64,000 bases of DNA from Gammaproteobacteria bacterium (GCA_018816095.1 JAHIWP010000060.1:21579-85578), one strand, 5' to 3'. Positions 1 through 9,165 are shown, numbered from the stretch's first letter. Made by a program: numbers and translations. Notes: generated by a model from the letters alone, not told the origin.

Positions 1-1
1 G

Positions 2-1105
2 GTCAACTTGCTCAACACGCAGCTAGCCGGCAGCAAGCTGTCGCTGGAAACTCCGCTGGCGCTGCCGGTAGGCAGTTTGCTCAGCGCACAAGTGCAGGGG
101 AACCAGTCGTTGAGTTTTCTGCCTTTGAGCGGCCGCCTGGATCAACTCGCGCTAAACCAGCAATTGGCCTCACAAAGCAACCGCCAAGGTTCATTGGAAG
201 GTTTATTCAGCGCCCTACAAGGCCTGCGCGGCAGCGCCGAGATGAGCGAAGGCCTGCGCACCAGCATCGATAAGCTCTTCGGCACCCTGCCCGATGCCGC
301 TCAGCTAAGCACCCCAAAAGGCCTGGCCGCCGCCCTGGAGAACAGCGGTATTTTGCTAGAGAGCAAACTATTGGGCGGCCAGGGCCAAGCTCTGCCGAAC
401 GACCTCAAGGCCAACCTGCTGCGCCTGATTACCCAACTATTGCCCAGCCTGTCAGCCGGTACCCCTTTGGCCGCCGCCACTGCCAGTTCCGCAATGGCAC
501 AGGCCATGCCGGCCCTGGCCCGCGACCTACTTGGCAGCCTAGGTAAGGCCAGCACACGCCAACAAGGACTGAACTTCCCCCTGCCCTCGCGCCTGCTGCA
601 ATCGATGGAAGGTGAGGCTGACCTGGAGGCCCTGCTAAAACTTGCTGCAGCGGCCATCTCGCGTCTGCAAACTCACCAGCTCTCCAGCCTGGCGCAGAGC
701 CAGGTCGGACCGGACGGCAACCTGCTCACCACCTGGCAACTGGAGCTCCCCATGCGTAACCAGCAGGAGCTGGTGCCGCTGCAGGTAAAAATCCAGCGCG
801 ACGAAAGCAACCCACAAGAAAAACCCGAGAAAAAAGAAACTCTGTGGAAAGTTGAGCTGGCATTCGATATCGACCCACTGGGCCCCCTGCAGATCCAGGC
901 GCAACTGGCCCATGGCCGTCTATCCAGCCAGCTGTGGGCCGAACGCAGCAGTACCGTCAGCCTGATTGATGCCGAACTGGACAACCTGCGCCAACGTCTT
1001 AATGCCGCAGGCGTTCAGGTAGGTGAACTGGCCTGCAGCCAGGGCATACCGCCGCGTGGTCCACGCACAACCTTGGAACAACGCTGGGTGGATGAAACCG
1101 CATGA
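2..1105 (+). CDS. FliK-like flagellar hook-length control family protein (5' end outside window)
   Basis: The reading frame is open to the left edge, so the N-terminus is missing; at least 367 residues are visible. The C-terminal third (about residues 235-345) looks like the Flg_hook domain of FliK, with alternating strands around LELPMRNQQELVPLQVKI and FDIDPLGPLQIQAQL. The middle is Ala/Gln/Leu-rich, as in FliK linkers. It is a second FliK-type protein, because a canonical fliK lies at 21425-22678. It overlaps the next gene by 4 bp (ATGA), a free FlhB C-domain homologue, and FliK acts on FlhB in substrate switching, so the two probably work together. The exact role is not known to me. Confidence 0.8.
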   Translation, partial: VNLLNTQLAGSKLSLETPLALPVGSLLSAQVQGNQSLSFLPLSGRLDQLALNQQLASQSNRQGSLEGLFSALQGLRGSAEMSEGLRTSIDKLFGTLPDAAQLSTPKGLAAALENSGILLESKLLGGQGQALPNDLKANLLRLITQLLPSLSAGTPLAAATASSAMAQAMPALARDLLGSLGKASTRQQGLNFPLPSRLLQSMEGEADLEALLKLAAAAISRLQTHQLSSLAQSQVGPDGNLLTTWQLELPMRNQQELVPLQVKIQRDESNPQEKPEKKETLWKVELAFDIDPLGPLQIQAQLAHGRLSSQLWAERSSTVSLIDAELDNLRQRLNAAGVQVGELACSQGIPPRGPRTTLEQRWVDETA

Positions 1106-1428
1106 AGAAGACCGCGCCACGCCAAGCCATCGCCCTCACCTACGACGGGCAAAATGCGCCTGTGCTCAGTGCTAAAGGCGATGACGAACTGGCCGAAGCA
1201 ATCCTGGCGATTGCCAGAGAATATGAAGTCCCGATCTACGAAAATGCGGAGCTGGTGCGCCTGCTCGCGCGCCTAGAGTTGGGTGATGCAATCCCGGAGC
1301 AGCTGTATCGCTGTATCGCGGAAATCATCGCCTTTGCCTGGTACTTGAAGGGTAAAGCACCGGCGGGGGGTGGGCGCGATACAGATATCACGCCGCCGCT
1401 GCGCCTATTGGAAGGCCCAGCCCACTGA
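1102..1428 (+). CDS. FlhB C-terminal domain-like protein (EscU/YscU/FlhB family, stand-alone)
   Basis: This 108-residue protein aligns with the cytoplasmic export-switch domain of FlhB. Compare IALTYDGQNAPVLSAKG with VALKYDPAKGSAPVLLAKG in FlhB of this window, followed by LAxxIxxIAxEYEVPIYENAELVRLLARLELGDAIPEQLY. It lacks the four FlhB membrane helices and the NPTH autocleavage motif; the equivalent position reads RQAIALTY. It is translationally coupled to the FliK-like gene upstream. Similar free FlhB C-domain proteins are known (YlqH of Bacillus subtilis). It may be a regulatory or backup partner for the export gate, but that is inference. Confidence 0.85.
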   Translation: MKKTAPRQAIALTYDGQNAPVLSAKGDDELAEAILAIAREYEVPIYENAELVRLLARLELGDAIPEQLYRCIAEIIAFAWYLKGKAPAGGGRDTDITPPLRLLEGPAH

Positions 1429-1457
1429 GCAACCGCCGATCTAGAAGGAAGGGTTCA

Positions 1458-1862
1458 TCAGTGACGCTGCAGTTTGGCCTGCTGCATTTTGCTGACCAAC
1501 TCAGCCTCAGCCTTGCTCAGGCCGCAGGACTGAGTCAGGTCATCCACACTGGCACCCATGCCAGCCAGTCGCGCCGCTTGGGTAAACGACAGGCTACTGG
1601 GGTCACGCTGTTCAATTTGATTGAGTTTGTCCGGCAGCGGCGCCACAACGCGACGCAGCTCTTGTAATTCTTCGCCCATCTGCACGCTGCCCGCCAGGTA
1701 GGCATCCAGACGCCGACTGAGCTCTTTGAACCGCCGGTCACGCACGGCGTCACGCTCAGCTTGCAGCTTGACGACATCGCGCAACTGCCGTGTAAACCAA
1801 ATGCAGGCCCCCATTAGCCCCAGGCACACCAGGGTTAGGACGGTAAGCAGCGCGACAAGCAT
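1458..1862 (-). CDS. DUF2802 domain membrane-anchored protein
   Basis: This 134-residue protein has one N-terminal transmembrane helix (about residues 3-23). A charged, probably coiled-coil stretch follows (VKLQAERDAVRDRRFKELSRRLD). The C-terminus is helical (LSFTQAARLAGMGASVDDLTQSCGLSKAEAELVSKMQ) and resembles a small helix-turn-helix. This matches the DUF2802 family found at the end of Pseudomonas che/flagellar clusters. It starts 3 bp after the cheW stop codon, so it is the last gene of the che operon. The function is unknown. Confidence 0.75.
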   Translation of the reverse strand: MLVALLTVLTLVCLGLMGACIWFTRQLRDVVKLQAERDAVRDRRFKELSRRLDAYLAGSVQMGEELQELRRVVAPLPDKLNQIEQRDPSSLSFTQAARLAGMGASVDDLTQSCGLSKAEAELVSKMQQAKLQRH

Positions 1863-1865
1863 GAG

Positions 1866-2345
1866 CTAGATGCTCTCCAGCTCGGACCACTCTTCTTCAC
1901 TCATCATCTTGTCCAGCTCAACCAGAATCAGCAGTTCGCCGTTCTTGTTGCATACGCCCTGGATAAACTTGGCGGATTCATCATTGCCAACGTTCGGCGC
2001 TGTTTCCACTTCAGATTGGCGCAGGTAAACCACCTCAGCCACGCTATCGACCAAGATACCAACCACCTGCTTGTCAGCCTCGATAATCACGATACGGGTG
2101 TTATCGGTCACCTCAGTGGAGTCCAGGCCAAAACGCTGGCGCGTGTCGATCACGGTAACCACATTACCGCGCAGGTTGATGATGCCCAGCACATAGCTCG
2201 GAGCACCCGGCACAGGGGCAATTTCGGTGTAGCGCAGGACTTCCTGCACTTGCATCACATTGATGCCATAGGTTTCGTTATCCAGGCGGAACGTCACCCA
2301 CTGCAGAATCGGATCTTCAGAACCTTGTGCCGAACTTTTCTTCAT
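1866..2345 (-). CDS. cheW: Chemotaxis coupling protein CheW
   Basis: At 159 residues it is a single CheW (SH3-like) domain, which bridges chemoreceptor tips to the CheA kinase in the polar array. Visible hallmarks are WVTFRLDNETYGINVMQVQEVLRY near the N-terminus, the NLRGNVVTVIDTRQRFG segment and a C-terminal ILVELDKMMSEEE. It lies downstream of parP in the che operon. The protein begins with a short polar extension (MKKSSAQGSEDP), common in Pseudomonas CheW. Confidence 0.95.
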   Translation of the reverse strand: MKKSSAQGSEDPILQWVTFRLDNETYGINVMQVQEVLRYTEIAPVPGAPSYVLGIINLRGNVVTVIDTRQRFGLDSTEVTDNTRIVIIEADKQVVGILVDSVAEVVYLRQSEVETAPNVGNDESAKFIQGVCNKNGELLILVELDKMMSEEEWSELESI

Positions 2346-2449
2346 GTCCCTAACCTCGTCTTGAACCGCTCACGGCGGCGATCGCGGGTATCTAGCCCGC
2401 TGTCTTTACTGTAGTTGTAAGGCGGTGCAGCGCACAGCCCGTGCGTTAT

Positions 2450-3289
2450 TCAATGACCCTGTCTGGCCGCCATACGTTTAGCGGCACCACTGGCAATCAA
2501 CTCAGCCAGCGATGCAATATCCAACAGGGCACACATGTGTTCAATTACCGTACCGGCCAGCCATGGGCGCTGAGTCCGCTGGCTGCGCCATTTGACCTCA
2601 TTCGGGTCGAGCCGAATCGAGCGGCTGACCTGATGCACAGCCAGCCCCCACTCATAGCCCTGAACGGAGATCACATACTGTAAACCTTCGCGAAAATCAT
2701 CGCGGTAACGATCAGGCATTACCCAGCGCGCAGTATCCAGCACCTTCAGGTTGCCTGCCTGGCTCGGCAGTATGCCGAGAAACCAGTCGGGCTGGCCAAA
2801 TAATGGCGTCAGCTCCTGGCCTTGCAGGGGGTAAATCGAACCCAGACACACCAACGGCACGGCCAACGTCAGGCCGGCAACGTCGAACAATAAACATTCG
2901 AAAGGCTCCTGAGCCCATTCCGGACGGCCCGGTAACGCCGGTTCAGGCGCCATCAACGGAGGCAGCGATACGCGCTCAACCTCAATCACGGCTGGAGTGG
3001 CAGCCACTTGTGGCGCGACTTCAACGCGGGCTTCAACGGACGGTGCCGGGATCTCGATGGTAGGCAGCACAAGCGGTCGTGCAGCCAGTTCAGCCAAGGG
3101 TTTGCTGGCCACGGCTTGCACTTGAGGCAGGGTTCGGGCATCGCGAACCTGCTCTTCAAGCACCGCGGCTTCGAACTCATCCAGCGTGATGCTATCGGCT
3201 AACTCGACCGCAGCGTCCTGCAACAAGCTATCCAGATAGGACTGCAAGGCCAGTTGCGGACGTGTCGCGGTAGCAAGGGGAAGACTCAT
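2450..3289 (-). CDS. parP: ParP-like CheW-domain protein (chemotaxis array localisation)
   Basis: It has 279 residues from the ATG at 3289; a TTG 21 bp upstream has no better ribosome site. The N-terminus (YLDSLLQDAAVELADSITLDEFE) is followed by a Pro/Ala/Val-rich linker to about residue 130. A CheW-like domain follows (FECLLFDVAGLTLAVPLVCLGSIYPL through GTVIEHMCALLDIASL). Position directly after a ParA-family ATPase between motD and cheW matches ParP of Vibrio and Pseudomonas. ParP links the ParC polar-localisation ATPase to CheA and the receptor array. The identification rests on domain layout plus context. Confidence 0.8.
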   Translation of the reverse strand: MSLPLATATRPQLALQSYLDSLLQDAAVELADSITLDEFEAAVLEEQVRDARTLPQVQAVASKPLAELAARPLVLPTIEIPAPSVEARVEVAPQVAATPAVIEVERVSLPPLMAPEPALPGRPEWAQEPFECLLFDVAGLTLAVPLVCLGSIYPLQGQELTPLFGQPDWFLGILPSQAGNLKVLDTARWVMPDRYRDDFREGLQYVISVQGYEWGLAVHQVSRSIRLDPNEVKWRSQRTQRPWLAGTVIEHMCALLDIASLAELIASGAAKRMAARQGH

Positions 3290-3376
3290 GAAAACAACCC
3301 GTAATAACAATCTGTACAGACTATCGGCCGCGCTAGCGACAGACTTGAGCCTATATCTTCAGCATAGCCGCTCATC

Positions 3377-4165
3377 TCAGGCGACCTGCGCGGCAATCTG
3401 CTGCGCCAACAAGTTCTTGAGAAGCGCCCGGTAGGCAATCACGCCACGGCTATTTTTGTCGAATTGCGACGGTGTCAGGCCGGCCCGACTGGCGTCGCGC
3501 AGGCGCGTATCAACCGGAATATAAGCGGGCCACAGGTGCTCAAGGTAATTGTTGCGCAAGACCCGCAGCGTACTCATGGAGGCCTGAGTACGGCGATCAA
3601 ACAGCGTCGGCACGATGGTGTAAGGCAGCGCCTGCTGCCGCGAGCGGTTGATCATGGCCAGGGTATTGACCATGCGTTCAAGGCCTTTGACCGCAAGAAA
3701 CTCAGTCTGCACCGGAATCACCAACTGTTGGCTGGCAGCCAGGGCATTGACCATTAACACGCCGAGCAAGGGCGGGCTGTCGATCACTGCATGATCAAAG
3801 TCCTCCCAAAGCTGCGCAAGGCTCTTGGCGATCACCAACCCTAACCCGCTCTGCCCGGGTGACTGACGCTCAAGCGTGGCAAGTGCGGTACTGGAAGGCA
3901 GCAAAGAAATTCGCTCATGGCTGGTCGGCAACAGCAATTGCTGCGGCAAACCGCGCGGCACGCTGCCCTTGTGCTGAAACAGATCAAAACTGCTGTGTTC
4001 AAGGCTGTCAGGGTCGTGCCCGAAATAGCTGGTCATCGAACCATGAGGATCGAGATCGACCACCACCACGCGCTTACCGGCATCAGCCAGCAGGCCCGCC
4101 AAGGCGATTGATGTGGTGGTCTTACCAACGCCACCTTTTTGATTGGCTACTGCCCAGACTCTCAT
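3377..4165 (-). CDS. parC: ParA/MinD-family ATPase ParC (polar localisation of chemotaxis proteins)
   Basis: It has 262 residues from the ATG at 4165. The ATG 9 bp upstream is butted against GAGAGG, while 4165 has that site at a normal 9-nt distance. A deviant Walker A motif is present (ANQKGGVGKTTTS, residues 6-18). The Walker A' aspartate (VVVVDLDPHGSMTSYFG) and Walker B (DHAVIDSPPLLG) are also visible. The family forms ATP-dependent gradients that place cargo; in this position, next to parP in a che operon, it corresponds to ParC, which keeps chemotaxis arrays at the flagellated pole. It is not the chromosome-partition ParA, as no parB is adjacent. Confidence 0.85.
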   Translation of the reverse strand: MRVWAVANQKGGVGKTTTSIALAGLLADAGKRVVVVDLDPHGSMTSYFGHDPDSLEHSSFDLFQHKGSVPRGLPQQLLLPTSHERISLLPSSTALATLERQSPGQSGLGLVIAKSLAQLWEDFDHAVIDSPPLLGVLMVNALAASQQLVIPVQTEFLAVKGLERMVNTLAMINRSRQQALPYTIVPTLFDRRTQASMSTLRVLRNNYLEHLWPAYIPVDTRLRDASRAGLTPSQFDKNSRGVIAYRALLKNLLAQQIAAQVA

Positions 4166-4216
4166 CGTAATCATCCTCTCGGTGCAGGTGATGCCTGACC
4201 GAGAACGGGGCCACCT

Positions 4217-5086
4217 TTATGGGGCCGGCGACGGGGGGTTGACGGCACCCGCTTGCGGGGCCGGCGCTATCAGTGTTGCTGCAGGTTGCGTGCCAGCCCG
4301 CTTCAGGGCCGCATCAGGCTGCGCATTCGCGCTGCCCACACCACTTACACTGCGACGCACATCGAGATTGCGCGATATCACCAACACCACCCGGCGATTG
4401 CGGCCACGCCCTTCTGCGGTGGTGTTATCGGCCACGGGCTGGAACTCACCGTAACCTACAGCTGCCATACGACTCGGGTTAACCCCATCCATCGCCAGCA
4501 TCCGGACGATACTCGCGGCCCTTGCGGTAGAAAGCTCCCAGTTAGTAGGAAACTGCGCAGTCTGAATGGGCAGGTTATCGGTAAAGCCTTCTACATGAAC
4601 CGGATTCTCATAGGGCGCCAGAATTTTGGCTACCTTCTCGATAATATCGAACGCCGCATTATTAGGGACGGCATCTCCACTGGTGAACAGCAGGCTGGAA
4701 CTGAGCTCAATCTCGATCCATAACTCATTGCCGCTGACCTTGAGTTGACCGGACTGAATCAAGCCGCCAAAGGCATCACTTATGCTTTGGGCGATACTTT
4801 CCAACGAGTCGGCAGCTGACAGCGTGCTTTCTTCATCCACCAGCGAACGATCCGGCTCAGTGGTACGCGGCCGCTCATCGCCGACCGGAATCGGCTTGAT
4901 CGCGCGATCAGGCTGATTGAACACACCAGTCAGGCTGTCTGAAAGAATTTTGTACTTGCCTTCGTTAATCGAGGAAATCGAGTACATCACCACGAAAAAC
5001 GCAAACAGCAAGGTAATGAAGTCGGCATAGGAGACCAGCCAACGTTCGTGGTTTTCATGTTCTTCTTGATGACGCCGGCGGGCCAT
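4217..5086 (-). CDS. motD: Flagellar stator protein MotD (MotB family)
   Basis: This 289-residue protein is anchored in the inner membrane and holds the stator to peptidoglycan. The N-terminal helix SYADFITLLFAFFVVMYSIS carries the proton-binding Asp22. A periplasmic plug/linker follows. The OmpA-like peptidoglycan-binding domain spans roughly residues 150-240 (VEGFTDNLPIQTAQFPTNWELSTARA, VGYGEFQPVADNTTAEGRGRNRRV). The tail is Ala/Pro-rich and disordered. It pairs with MotC just upstream, the second stator set that Pseudomonas uses besides MotAB. Confidence 0.93.
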   Translation of the reverse strand: MARRRHQEEHENHERWLVSYADFITLLFAFFVVMYSISSINEGKYKILSDSLTGVFNQPDRAIKPIPVGDERPRTTEPDRSLVDEESTLSAADSLESIAQSISDAFGGLIQSGQLKVSGNELWIEIELSSSLLFTSGDAVPNNAAFDIIEKVAKILAPYENPVHVEGFTDNLPIQTAQFPTNWELSTARAASIVRMLAMDGVNPSRMAAVGYGEFQPVADNTTAEGRGRNRRVVLVISRNLDVRRSVSGVGSANAQPDAALKRAGTQPAATLIAPAPQAGAVNPPSPAP

Positions 5087-5098
5087 GTTGTGCCTCCA

Positions 5099-5839
5099 TC
5101 AATCCATAAAGCCTTGCAGCTTCAATTCGATGGAGCGTGGGTTTTCACCCTCGGCAATCGACAGGATGCCTTCGAGCAACATCTCACGATAACGCGATTG
5201 ACGTTGAGCGATGGCCTTAAGCTTGTTACCAATAGGCAGCAGCAACAGGTTGGCAAACCCCACGCCATAAATGGTCGCCACAAAGGCCACCGCAATGCCG
5301 CTGCCGAGCATGCTCGGATCGGCCAGATTACCCATGACGTGAATCAGGCCCATCACCGCACCGATAATGCCGATCGTCGGCGCATACCCGCCCATGCTTT
5401 CAAACACCTTGGCAGCCTGAATATCACGGCCCTCCTGGGTGTACAGGTCGACTTCGAGAATACTGCGAATGGCTTCCGGCTCTGCACCGTCAACCAACAG
5501 CTGCAAACCTTTGCGGGCGTAGGGGTCCATTTCAGCATCAGCCACCGCCTCAAGGCCCAGCAAACCTTCCTTACGCGCGGTCATGCTCCAGCCGACGACC
5601 CGATTGATACCGCCGACCAGATCTATCCGCGGCGGAAAAAAGATCCAGCTGATAATTGCCAACGCACGCTTGAATACATGGACGGGAGCTTGGAGGAATG
5701 CTGCGCCTAGGGTGCCGCCGATGACGATCAGCGCTGCTGGCCCATTGAGCAAAGCACCAACATGACCGCCTTCGAGATAGTTGCCGCCAAGGATCGCGAC
5801 AAATGCCAGGATGACCCCAATAAGGCTCAGTACATCCAT
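5099..5839 (-). CDS. motC: Flagellar stator protein MotC (MotA family)
   Basis: At 246 residues it is a four-helix membrane protein of the MotA/ExbB superfamily that forms the proton channel with MotD and pushes on FliG. The N-terminal SLIGVILAFVAILGGNYLEGG and the paired C-terminal helices (GYAPTIGIIGAVMGLIHVMGNL, GIAVAFVATIYGVGFANLLLLP) are characteristic. The cytoplasmic loop is rich in charged residues. The start codon overlaps the cheB stop (TAATG), and motD follows after 12 bp. Confidence 0.94.
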   Translation of the reverse strand: MDVLSLIGVILAFVAILGGNYLEGGHVGALLNGPAALIVIGGTLGAAFLQAPVHVFKRALAIISWIFFPPRIDLVGGINRVVGWSMTARKEGLLGLEAVADAEMDPYARKGLQLLVDGAEPEAIRSILEVDLYTQEGRDIQAAKVFESMGGYAPTIGIIGAVMGLIHVMGNLADPSMLGSGIAVAFVATIYGVGFANLLLLPIGNKLKAIAQRQSRYREMLLEGILSIAEGENPRSIELKLQGFMD

Positions 5840-6945
5840 TAAATACAGGCCTCCACCAGGTGCCTGCCAATATCATCCAACGGGTACACAGCATCAGCCA
5901 GATTGGCTTTGACGATAGCCATGGGCATGCCGTAAATCACACAACTGGCTTCATCCTGTGCCCACACCTGGCTGCCGGTCTGTTTGAGCAGGCGCGCACC
6001 TTCACGGCCATCCGCCCCCATGCCCGTCAGCACGACCGCGAGCACTTTGTCCGCGTAAGATTTGGCCACGGAGCCGAAGGTGATATCGACACAAGGCTTG
6101 TAGTTAAGGCGCTCGTCACCCGGCAAGATCTTCACCATGCCACGGGCGTCAACCATCATTTGCTTACCGCCTGGGGCTAACAGCGCCAGCCCAGGCCGCA
6201 GCACATCGCCATCTTCAGCCTCTTTGACGCTGATACGGCACAGCTTGTCGAGGCGCTCGGCAAAGGCCTTGGTGAAGGCTGCAGGCATGTGCTGGATCAG
6301 CACCAGCGGCGCGGGGAAGTTAGCAGGTAACTGCGTCAACACACGCTGCAGCGCAACCGGCCCACCCGTTGAGGTGCCGATAGCGACTAATTTATAGGGC
6401 TTACGCTTGGGTATAGCACTCGAAACGGCCGCAGGGGCAGGTGCAACCGCGGGTCGACTCAGCGTGCTGGCCGTTGAGGCGGGGCGTACCGCTGGCCGGG
6501 CTGGCGCAGCAGCTGATGCCGCAGGCTGCGGGCTCAGGCTGCGGCGGTTGCTGCGGGCGATGGTATGGATTTTCTCGCAGAGCAGTTGCTTAACCCGCTC
6601 GGGGTTACGCGAAATGTCTTCAAAGTTCTTCGGCAGAAAATCCACGGCACCCGCTTCAAGAGCATCCAGCGTGACGCGTGCGCCCTCATGGGTAAGTGAG
6701 GAGAACATCAATACCGGCGTTGGGCAGCGCTGCATGATGTTACGCACGGCCGTGATGCCATCCATCATTGGCATCTCGTAATCCATGGTAATTACATCAG
6801 GCTTGAGCGCTTGAGCCTGCTCAATAGCCTCACGACCGTTAGTGGCGGTGCCGATTACCTGAATATTCGGATCGGCTGAGAGAATCTCTGACACGCGCCG
6901 ACGAAAAAAACCGGAGTCATCTACCACCAACACCTTAACAGCCAT
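5839..6945 (-). CDS. cheB: Chemotaxis protein-glutamate methylesterase CheB
   Basis: It has 368 residues from the ATG at 6945, which has AGGAG at good spacing. The receiver domain (1-120) has the acceptor Asp55 in [14 protein letters not shown] Pro/Ala linker (about 140-175) leads to the methylesterase domain. Its catalytic Ser lies in [10 protein letters not shown], His in LIQHMPAAF and Asp in GMGADGREG. CheB removes methyl groups from chemoreceptors, and phosphorylation by CheA activates it. It lies between cheA and motC. No cheR is present in the window. Confidence 0.95.
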   Translation of the reverse strand: MAVKVLVVDDSGFFRRRVSEILSADPNIQVIGTATNGREAIEQAQALKPDVITMDYEMPMMDGITAVRNIMQRCPTPVLMFSSLTHEGARVTLDALEAGAVDFLPKNFEDISRNPERVKQLLCEKIHTIARSNRRSLSPQPAASAAAPARPAVRPASTASTLSRPAVAPAPAAVSSAIPKRKPYKLVAIGTSTGGPVALQRVLTQLPANFPAPLVLIQHMPAAFTKAFAERLDKLCRISVKEAEDGDVLRPGLALLAPGGKQMMVDARGMVKILPGDERLNYKPCVDITFGSVAKSYADKVLAVVLTGMGADGREGARLLKQTGSQVWAQDEASCVIYGMPMAIVKANLADAVYPLDDIGRHLVEACI

Positions 6946-6989
6946 ATACAACTCCTAAGCGGCGCGAAAAATACCCGCGCCGCGAACAA

Positions 6990-9152
6990 TCAGATACGTC
7001 GCGCGTAATGTTTGAGCATGCTCGGCACGTCAAGAATCAGAGCAATACGGCCATCACCGGTGATCGTCGCGCCTGACATGCCTGGAGTGCCCTGCAGCAT
7101 CTTGCCAAGCGGCTTGATCACCACCTCTTCCTGACCCACCAACTGATCGACCACAAAGCCAATACGCTGGCTGCCAACGGTGAGAATCACCACATGCCCT
7201 TCGCCCTGCTCCACGTGGGCGGCATTGCCGATCAGCCAACGCTTGAGATAGAACAGCGGCAAGGCTTTATCACGCACGACCACCACTTCCTGGCCATCGA
7301 CAATATTGGTACGCGATAGATCAAGGTGGAAGATTTCGTTGACGTTAACCAGCGGAAAGGCAAAGGCCTGATTGCCCAACATCACCATCAGCGTCGGCAT
7401 GATTGCCAGGGTCAGCGGCACCTTAATGACGATCTTCGAGCCCTGCCCCTTCACCGAAAATACGTTGACGGTGCCATTGAGCTGGTTAATTTTGGTTTTC
7501 ACCACGTCCATGCCCACACCGCGACCGGAGACATCGGAGATCTCCGTCTTGGTCGAGAAGCCGGGGGCGAAAATCAGGTTGTAGCACTCGAACTCATTGA
7601 GCCGATCAGCCGCATCCTTATCCAACAAACCTTTTTCCACGGCCTTGGCACGCAGCACATCCGCGTCCATGCCCTTACCGTCATCGGAGATCGACAAGAG
7701 GATGTGATCACCCTCCTGCTCGGCGGACAGCACCACTTTGCCGCCTCGCGCTTTACCGGACGCTTCGCGTTCGTCTGGGGTTTCAATGCCATGGTCAACC
7801 GCGTTGCGCACCAAGTGCACCAGCGGATCGGCCAGCGCCTCGACCAGGTTCTTATCGAGGTCGGTTTCTTCACCGACCAGCTCCAGATTGATCTCTTTCT
7901 TGAGCTGGCGCGCGAGGTCGCGAACCAGTCGCGGGAAGCGCCCGAAGACTTTCTTGATCGGCTGCATGCGGGTTTTCATCACCGCCGTCTGCAAGTCGGC
8001 CGTCACCACATCCAGGTTGGACACCGCCTTGGACATGGCTTCATCGCCGCTACTGGAACCCAAGCGCACCAGGCGATTACGCACCAGCACCAGTTCACCG
8101 ACCATGTTCATGATTTCATCCAGGCGCGCAGTGTCGACCCGCACGGTGGTTTCCGCTTCGCTGGGCGGCGCAGCCTTTTCTACCGCAGGCACCTTGGCGG
8201 GTTCAGCCTTAGCCGCTGGCTTTGCAACCGCAGGCGCTGAACTTTTGCTGGGTTCTACTGGCTTGGCAGCTGGCGCTGGCGTAGCGGCTTTGATCGCCTC
8301 TGGCTCGACAAACTTGCCTTTGCCATGCAGCTGATCGAGCAAGGCTTCAAACTCATCGTCGGTGATGTCACCGCTTGCTGCAGCAGGCTCAGCCGGGGCT
8401 GCCGGCGTAACGGGAGCCGAAGTGGCTGGCGCTACAAACTGACCTTTGCCGTGCAGCTGGTCGAGCAACGACTCAAATTCATCGTCGGTGATTTCATTGC
8501 TAGAGGTAGGCTCGGGTACGGCAGGTGCGACGGGAGCCTCGGGCGTGACGAACTGACCTTTGCCATGTAACTGATCCAGCAACGACTCGAATTCATCATC
8601 AGTAATTTCATCGCTGCTGGCGGCGCTGGATGCGGCTGTCGCCGGTTCATCCAAAGCACCGAGCAACGTCTCGAATTCACTGTCGGTAATGTCGCCAGCA
8701 ACGGGCTCAGGCGCATGCTCAGCGGGCACTTCAACCGCCACAACCGGTTCAGGCTCAGCACCTGCCGGTTCAGCCAGGCGCGCCAAAGCAGCCAGCAGCT
8801 CAGGAGTAGCCGGGGTTAGATCGGTACGCTCGCGCACCTCGGTAAACATGCCGTTAACGGCATCCAGTGCTTCAAGTACCACATCCATTAACGCGGAGTC
8901 GACGCGCCGCTCACCCTTGCGCAGGATGTCGAAGACGTTTTCTGCGATATGGCAGCATTCCACCAGCTCATTGAGCTGGAGAAAACCAGCACCACCTTTG
9001 ACGGTATGAAAACCGCGAAAAATAGCGTTGAGCAGATTCATGTCGTCCGGACGACTTTCCAGCTCTACCAGCTGCTCGGACAACAGTTCAAGAATCTCGC
9101 CGGCCTCTACCAGGAAGTCCTGGAGGATTTCTTCATCGGCGCCGAAGCTCAT
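6990..9152 (-). CDS. cheA: Chemotaxis sensor histidine kinase CheA with triplicated linker motif
   Basis: This is a 720-residue cytoplasmic kinase that phosphorylates CheY and CheB. The HPt domain (P1) has His49 in HTVKGGAGF. A region of about 180 Ala/Pro-rich residues replaces or holds P2 and contains three near-identical copies of a 20-residue acidic-hydrophobic motif plus one degenerate copy (see the repeat entry). The dimerisation domain starts near TVRVDTARLDEIMNMVGELVLVRNR. The ATP-binding N, G1 and G2 boxes (HLVRNAVDHGIE, SDDGKGMD, GRGVGMDVV) are intact. A C-terminal CheW-like regulatory domain ends at ML KHYARRI. It sits between cheZ and cheB. Confidence 0.96.
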   Translation of the reverse strand: MSFGADEEILQDFLVEAGEILELLSEQLVELESRPDDMNLLNAIFRGFHTVKGGAGFLQLNELVECCHIAENVFDILRKGERRVDSALMDVVLEALDAVNGMFTEVRERTDLTPATPELLAALARLAEPAGAEPEPVVAVEVPAEHAPEPVAGDITDSEFETLLGALDEPATAASSAASSDEITDDEFESLLDQLHGKGQFVTPEAPVAPAVPEPTSSNEITDDEFESLLDQLHGKGQFVAPATSAPVTPAAPAEPAAASGDITDDEFEALLDQLHGKGKFVEPEAIKAATPAPAAKPVEPSKSSAPAVAKPAAKAEPAKVPAVEKAAPPSEAETTVRVDTARLDEIMNMVGELVLVRNRLVRLGSSSGDEAMSKAVSNLDVVTADLQTAVMKTRMQPIKKVFGRFPRLVRDLARQLKKEINLELVGEETDLDKNLVEALADPLVHLVRNAVDHGIETPDEREASGKARGGKVVLSAEQEGDHILLSISDDGKGMDADVLRAKAVEKGLLDKDAADRLNEFECYNLIFAPGFSTKTEISDVSGRGVGMDVVKTKINQLNGTVNVFSVKGQGSKIVIKVPLTLAIMPTLMVMLGNQAFAFPLVNVNEIFHLDLSRTNIVDGQEVVVVRDKALPLFYLKRWLIGNAAHVEQGEGHVVILTVGSQRIGFVVDQLVGQEEVVIKPLGKMLQGTPGMSGATITGDGRIALILDVPSMLKHYARRI
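8307..8693 (-). repeat. In-frame repeats in the CheA linker
   Basis: Three copies of ITDDEFEsLLDQLHGKGqFV lie at CheA residues 183-202, 221-240 and 263-282. A degenerate fourth copy (ITDSEFETLLGALDE) starts at residue 154. Copies are spaced 38-42 residues apart by Ala/Pro/Val-rich linkers. The amphipathic acidic pattern resembles a short docking helix for CheY or CheB, which would make the segment a multi-valent P2 equivalent. The repeats are seen directly; the docking role is inferred. Confidence 0.85.
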
Positions 9153-9165
9153 AAGACGTGTGCTC

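Noticed and set aside
1102-1428. Truncated flhB pseudogene
   Set aside because: The frame is intact, coupled to the upstream gene and diverged from the full flhB in this window; stand-alone FlhB C-domain proteins are a known family.
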